This document shows, one piece after another, positions 63,786-64,000 of a stretch of DNA of 64,000 nucleotides. A program made the translations under genes and the position numbers. The first letter of the stretch is position 1, and each line of letters begins with the position of its first letter. Source of the DNA: Streptomyces griseomycini (GTDB lineage: Bacteria; Actinomycetota; Actinomycetes; Streptomycetales; Streptomycetaceae); the NCBI RefSeq assembly GCF_014203535.1, contig NZ_JACHJI010000025.1:1-64000 (forward strand), read 5' to 3'. The notes beneath the pieces are model-generated. The model made no database searches, was not told the origin of the DNA, and was given only the letters and a program-made list of their open reading frames with translations.

Positions 63786-63821
63786 TATTCACATCTTCAT
63801 GTCCTGAATAGAACTAGTCAA
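63786..63821 (-). promoter_or_regulatory. Candidate hutU promoter and operator
   Basis: On the minus strand TTGACT (complement of 63816-63821) is a good -35. The weak GAAGAT (complement of 63793-63798) lies 17 bases on. An inverted repeat TATTCA (63786-63791) / TGAATA (63805-63810) overlaps this region and could be a repressor site. The stretch is markedly AT-rich for the genome. Confidence 0.4.
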
Positions 63822-63866
63822 CAGGTCGGTGTGTCGGCGCGGAGGGGCGGGTGCTTGGCTGGGCCC

Positions 63867-64000
63867 ATGCACGCGGACACGGAGAACACCGACGGGACGG
63901 GGGAAGCGGTGGCATACGACGCGTACGACGACCGGGCGGGCGGCGTGAGCGGACCGGACGCCGACCGGGCGGCCAGGCGGGACGAGGCGGTGCGGGCCGC
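63867..64000 (+). CDS. Start of an unidentified divergent gene (partial, runs off the window)
   Basis: An open frame from the ATG at 63867 reads MHADTENTDGTGEAVAYDAY and continues, Asp/Ala/Arg-rich, to the window end. There is no family I can recognise in 44 residues. No clear ribosome binding site is near; a GTG at 63909 is another possible start. Its position, divergent from hutU and sharing an AT-rich control region, would suit a hut regulator, but that is only inference. Confidence 0.4.
   Translation, partial: MHADTENTDGTGEAVAYDAYDDRAGGVSGPDADRAARRDEAVRA

Overview
The window is a very GC-rich chromosomal segment of a Streptomyces. The evidence is codon use, frequent GTG and TTG starts, a WhiB protein of the sporulation type, F420 genes, a SigB-like partner-switching unit and a large set of LytR-CpsA-Psr (LCP) cell-wall ligases. 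Gene content and order look like the core region around sahH-whiB-hutU of S. coelicolor. That resemblance is from memory, not from a search. Start codons were chosen by eye from ribosome binding sites, family lengths and overlaps.

Layout. (1) 1-330: promoter and 5' leader of a ribosomal RNA operon reading leftwards out of the window. (2) 0.3-9.3 kb: SpoIIM-like and RDD membrane proteins, a hypothetical protein, ahcY, the wreck of a type I signal peptidase gene, a CDF metal transporter, then manA and a sugar-isomerase (SIS) protein. (3) 9.4-18.1 kb: a Trm112-like protein, manB, DUF3499, a degenerate zincin, DUF5719, a 1224-residue glycosyltransferase and whiB. (4) 18.5-22.8 kb: a cysteine-rich leader ORF and hairpin in front of cysteine dioxygenase, then cofD, a CofE-nitroreductase fusion and a DNA glycosylase. 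(5) 22.9-38.7 kb: a sugar-nucleotide transferase, a peptidoglycan amidase, a TIGR03089 protein, and six LCP genes interleaved with a glycosyltransferase and a thioesterase. This is a cell-envelope glycopolymer region. (6) 38.7-47.5 kb: a cysteine-rich copper-storage-like protein, acyl-CoA dehydrogenase, UDP-glucose dehydrogenase, a CGNR regulator, two VOC proteins, an M19 dipeptidase paralogue lacking its metal ligands, a MerR regulator divergent from an Old Yellow Enzyme, and an intact M19 dipeptidase. (7) 47.5-58.2 kb: purE/purK, GtrA, a two-component system, a peptide transporter, an anti-sigma / antagonist / sigma set, and a sigma-like membrane protein with a ricin domain. (8) 58.2-63.7 kb: a histidine-degradation operon (hutU, M20 hydrolase, hutF, hutI), followed by the start of a divergent gene.

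How the genes fit together. ManA, ManB and the nucleotidyltransferase make activated sugars. The glycosyltransferases and GtrA move or build glycans, UDP-glucose dehydrogenase supplies UDP-glucuronate, and the LCP proteins would attach finished polymers to peptidoglycan. The block manA-SIS-manB-DUF3499-zincin-whiB-cofD-cofE-nucleotidyltransferase-LCP is also recognisable in mycobacteria, so it is ancestral.

The most notable observations are the four-TGT leader ORF before cysteine dioxygenase, a 360-bp identical tract shared by two neighbouring LCP genes, the dipeptidase paralogue with every metal ligand replaced, the leaderless MerR-type promoter, the sigma-like/zinc-finger/membrane/ricin fusion, and the decayed signal peptidase gene. 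No tRNA, CRISPR array, insertion sequence or prophage gene was seen.
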